A stretch of 26,080 bases of DNA from assembly GCA_024231375.1 (NCBI GenBank), contig JAAEQP010000140.1, forward strand, positions 1 through 26,080, written 5' to 3'. Each line of letters starts with the position of its first letter. The stretch's first letter is position 1. Source of the stretch: a bacterium (GTDB lineage: Bacteria > Hydrogenedentota > Hydrogenedentia > Hydrogenedentiales > SLHB01). Below the pieces are notes generated by a model. That model searched no databases. It was not told where the DNA came from and was given only the letters and a program-made list of their open reading frames with translations. Shown piece after piece: positions 24,670-26,080 of this stretch. Made by a program: the position numbers and the translations under genes.

Positions 24670-24675
24670 AGGCAA
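24647..24675 (-). promoter_or_regulatory. Possible sigma70-type promoter for the glycosidase-like gene
   Basis: On the minus strand, TTGCCT (24675-24670), a 17-nt spacer and TAGACT (24652-24647), each 4 of 6 to consensus. The leader would be about 70 nt. One arm of the inverted repeat lies in the spacer. This is a weak match. Confidence 0.3.
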
Positions 24676-24720
24676 TACACCTTGAGAACGCCATCCTTCG
24701 ACGAGACGCGAACGAGGATC

Positions 24721-26025
24721 TCATGAGCCGTCCCGGCCACGCGGGAAGGGCGCGAACAGAAGACGGGCGCCGACTCCCAACAGGATCCCGGGCATGACGA
24801 AGGCGAGCGGATTCACCAGAAAGCCCAAGCGCCGTTTTATGGAGGATCGTGTCTTGACCGTCTGGGTCAGCGTGACCAGTTGGTGCCAGGTTGGCCAGGG
24901 AATCCGCAACACGAGCCTGACAAGCCGCGAGAACCGGTCAAGCCCCCAGTACGTCACAGCAGCGCGCAGATTGCCGTCCACCAGTCCAAGCGACTTCCCG
25001 GAGACGTGTACCGTCCTGGTGTATGGAATCAGCACGCTCCGTGAGAAGGCGGCGCACTCGGCCCGGCTGGCTCTACGCCTAGCGTTTGGTATCCTGCCGC
25101 ACAGGTTCCAGGCGGGCTCGTTGCAGTCGTAGTGCCGGTCGAAGAACGACGACAGGAAGGTCAACACACGTCCGTACTCGCCTGCAGCCGCGCGGCGGGA
25201 CACGTAGTCCCAGTCCATCCCTTCTCCCGAGGTTCTCAGAATGGCGGCAATATCGGCGCAGGTACGCAGGAGTCCGCCGTCGAATCCATGGGCGTGGGCG
25301 GCATGGCGAACGTGGGTGAGGAACGCATCCTCGGGCGCGAGTTCACGCTCGGTCTCGCCTACCCGGCATGCGCGTTTCCAGATGACGTCCTGATCCTCAA
25401 CAACTTTCCCGATGCTGATGGTCCCGGGAAGTAGCCAGTTCACATCCGCGACCGTACCGTTCTTATGGAAGAGTTCCGCCTGCCCCACGTACTCCACGCG
25501 GGTCCGGTGCAACACCTCGTGGTTGAGTGGCCGGAATCCCCGGGACGCCATCGCTTCCATGACGCCGTCTCTTTCGTGCTCCTGTACGAATATGTCAATA
25601 TCGGCGCTTGTACGCAGCATGGGGAAACGGTAGAACCTTTCGGCAAAGGGAATGCCCCGAAGAAACGCGAATGTCAGCCTGGCATCCTCCAGGGTCTCGC
25701 GGACGACGTGTGTCATGGCAACGAGCCGCATTCTCCGGCGGCGCCAGTTGGCGTAGTGAGAGAACAGACCGTTCATCGTCGTCTTGTAGAATCCGGAGTC
25801 GGCGCTTCCCATCAGCTCCCCCAGACTGTTGAACGCCAGGAGAGCCGTGCGCTGCGTTCCACAGAGTCGCACGAACCGGTCGGGGTCGGCACATTGCATC
25901 ACGCACGCGCGGACTTCGTCACGTGCCGGGGCAGAGAGAGTCTCCCGCGCGGTCAAGTAGAGCAGCCGCAACTCGGGGTCCCTCGCGCCCCGGCGCTCTC
26001 CGGCCAGATCCAGAGGGATTGGCAT
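24721..26025 (-). CDS. Nucleotidyltransferase family protein (NTP_transf_5-like)
   Basis: From ATG 26025 (TAGGAGG 5 nt upstream) the protein has 434 residues. FAFLRGIPFAERFY, then RTSADIDIFVQEHERDGVME (about 119-157) match the LKG...DIDxLV pattern of PF14907, where the two Asp (142, 144) are the metal ligands of a nucleotidyltransferase fold. VADVNWLLPG supplies a third acidic residue. The N-terminal 100 residues are helical. Members occur in capsule and surface polysaccharide clusters and near PqqD-like and HPr-kinase-like genes; substrates are unknown. The C-terminus has a hydrophobic stretch (NPLAFVMPGILLGVGARLLF), suggesting membrane contact. The TAG stop of a partial upstream gene overlaps its ribosome site, so it is probably inside an operon. 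Confidence 0.87.
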   Translation of the reverse strand: MPIPLDLAGERRGARDPELRLLYLTARETLSAPARDEVRACVMQCADPDRFVRLCGTQRTALLAFNSLGELMGSADSGFYKTTMNGLFSHYANWRRRRMRLVAMTHVVRETLEDARLTFAFLRGIPFAERFYRFPMLRTSADIDIFVQEHERDGVMEAMASRGFRPLNHEVLHRTRVEYVGQAELFHKNGTVADVNWLLPGTISIGKVVEDQDVIWKRACRVGETERELAPEDAFLTHVRHAAHAHGFDGGLLRTCADIAAILRTSGEGMDWDYVSRRAAAGEYGRVLTFLSSFFDRHYDCNEPAWNLCGRIPNARRRASRAECAAFSRSVLIPYTRTVHVSGKSLGLVDGNLRAAVTYWGLDRFSRLVRLVLRIPWPTWHQLVTLTQTVKTRSSIKRRLGFLVNPLAFVMPGILLGVGARLLFAPFPRGRDGS

Positions 26026-26034
26026 TGCGTCCTC

Positions 26035-26080
26035 CTATCGGTAGCACGGTTCGGCGGTCGCCTCTTCGCCACAGGGCCAC
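26035..26080 (-). CDS. C-terminal end of an upstream gene (14 residues)
   Basis: The minus-strand frame entering from the window edge reads WPCGEEATAEPCYR and stops at TAG 26037-26035, just inside the ribosome site of the nucleotidyltransferase gene. The 9-nt gap to that gene suggests an operon partner. Fourteen residues are too few to name a family, and a chance frame is possible. Confidence 0.4.
   Translation of the reverse strand, partial: WPCGEEATAEPCYR

Noticed and set aside
1..26080. CRISPR array, tRNA, rRNA, transposase or integrase
   Set aside because: Scanned for regular spacer arrays, tRNA-like cloverleaves and known mobile-element proteins; none seen. The only structured repeats are those near the GxxExxY gene and small inverted repeats.

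Overview
The window is a high-GC bacterial stretch, densely coded on both strands. It has 18 complete genes I would call, one decayed gene, two gene ends cut by the window edges, and a repeat-bounded nuclease-like cassette. There is no rRNA, tRNA, CRISPR array, integrase or transposase, so the host can only be inferred. The mix suggests an uncultured heterotroph of the Planctomycetota/PVC or Hydrogenedentota type: many exported carbohydrate-active proteins (Tat, Sec and lipoprotein signals), a Hanks-type kinase, ELWxxDGT and FG-GAP repeat proteins, a GxxExxY protein, and frequent GTG/TTG starts. This placement is inference.

Layout. 1-134 is the 3' end of an acetyl-xylan-esterase-like gene. 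279-1046 is an NRDE/TANGO2-family protein. 1111-2385 (minus) is a DegT-type PLP aminotransferase, preceded by a decayed gene (2409-2998). 3001-4785 (minus) is a SulP anion transporter with a STAS domain. 5041-6078 (plus) is an exported protein of unknown function. 6080-8925 (minus) holds HlyIII, an exported alpha/beta-hydrolase esterase and a Tat-exported SGNH hydrolase. 9005-9427 (minus) is a lipoprotein with a Dabb domain. 9597-14526 (plus) is a two-gene unit: a membrane Ser/Thr kinase with a CBM9-like C-terminal domain, followed by a large exported ELWxxDGT-repeat protein. 14550-16317 (minus) holds a metal-dependent amidohydrolase and an exported protein. 16375-20117 (minus) holds a glycoside hydrolase lipoprotein overlapping an FG-GAP protein, divergent from a sialidase-like protein (20220-21839). 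21928-22530 is the GxxExxY cassette. 22579-24570 (minus) is a CBM plus TIM-barrel glycosidase-like protein, and 24721-26025 (minus) is an NTP_transf_5-family nucleotidyltransferase.

How the genes may fit together. Most of the window looks like a distributed kit for binding, de-esterifying and hydrolysing complex polysaccharides at or outside the cell envelope: esterase, SGNH hydrolase, two glycosidase-like proteins, a sialidase-like protein, FG-GAP and ELWxxDGT proteins. DegT and NTP_transf_5 fit surface polysaccharide synthesis instead. No TonB/SusCD pair is present, so this is not a canonical Bacteroidetes-type PUL.

Most unusual parts. (1) The GxxExxY gene is bounded by two 73-nt hairpin repeats, and the second hairpin is followed by a remnant of the same gene's 3' end. 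(2) A kinase with an apparent extracytoplasmic carbohydrate-binding domain sits in one transcription unit with an ELWxxDGT protein. (3) Two overlapping divergent promoters lie between the glycoside hydrolase and the sialidase-like gene. (4) A decayed gene changes frame at a nine-base G/C run.
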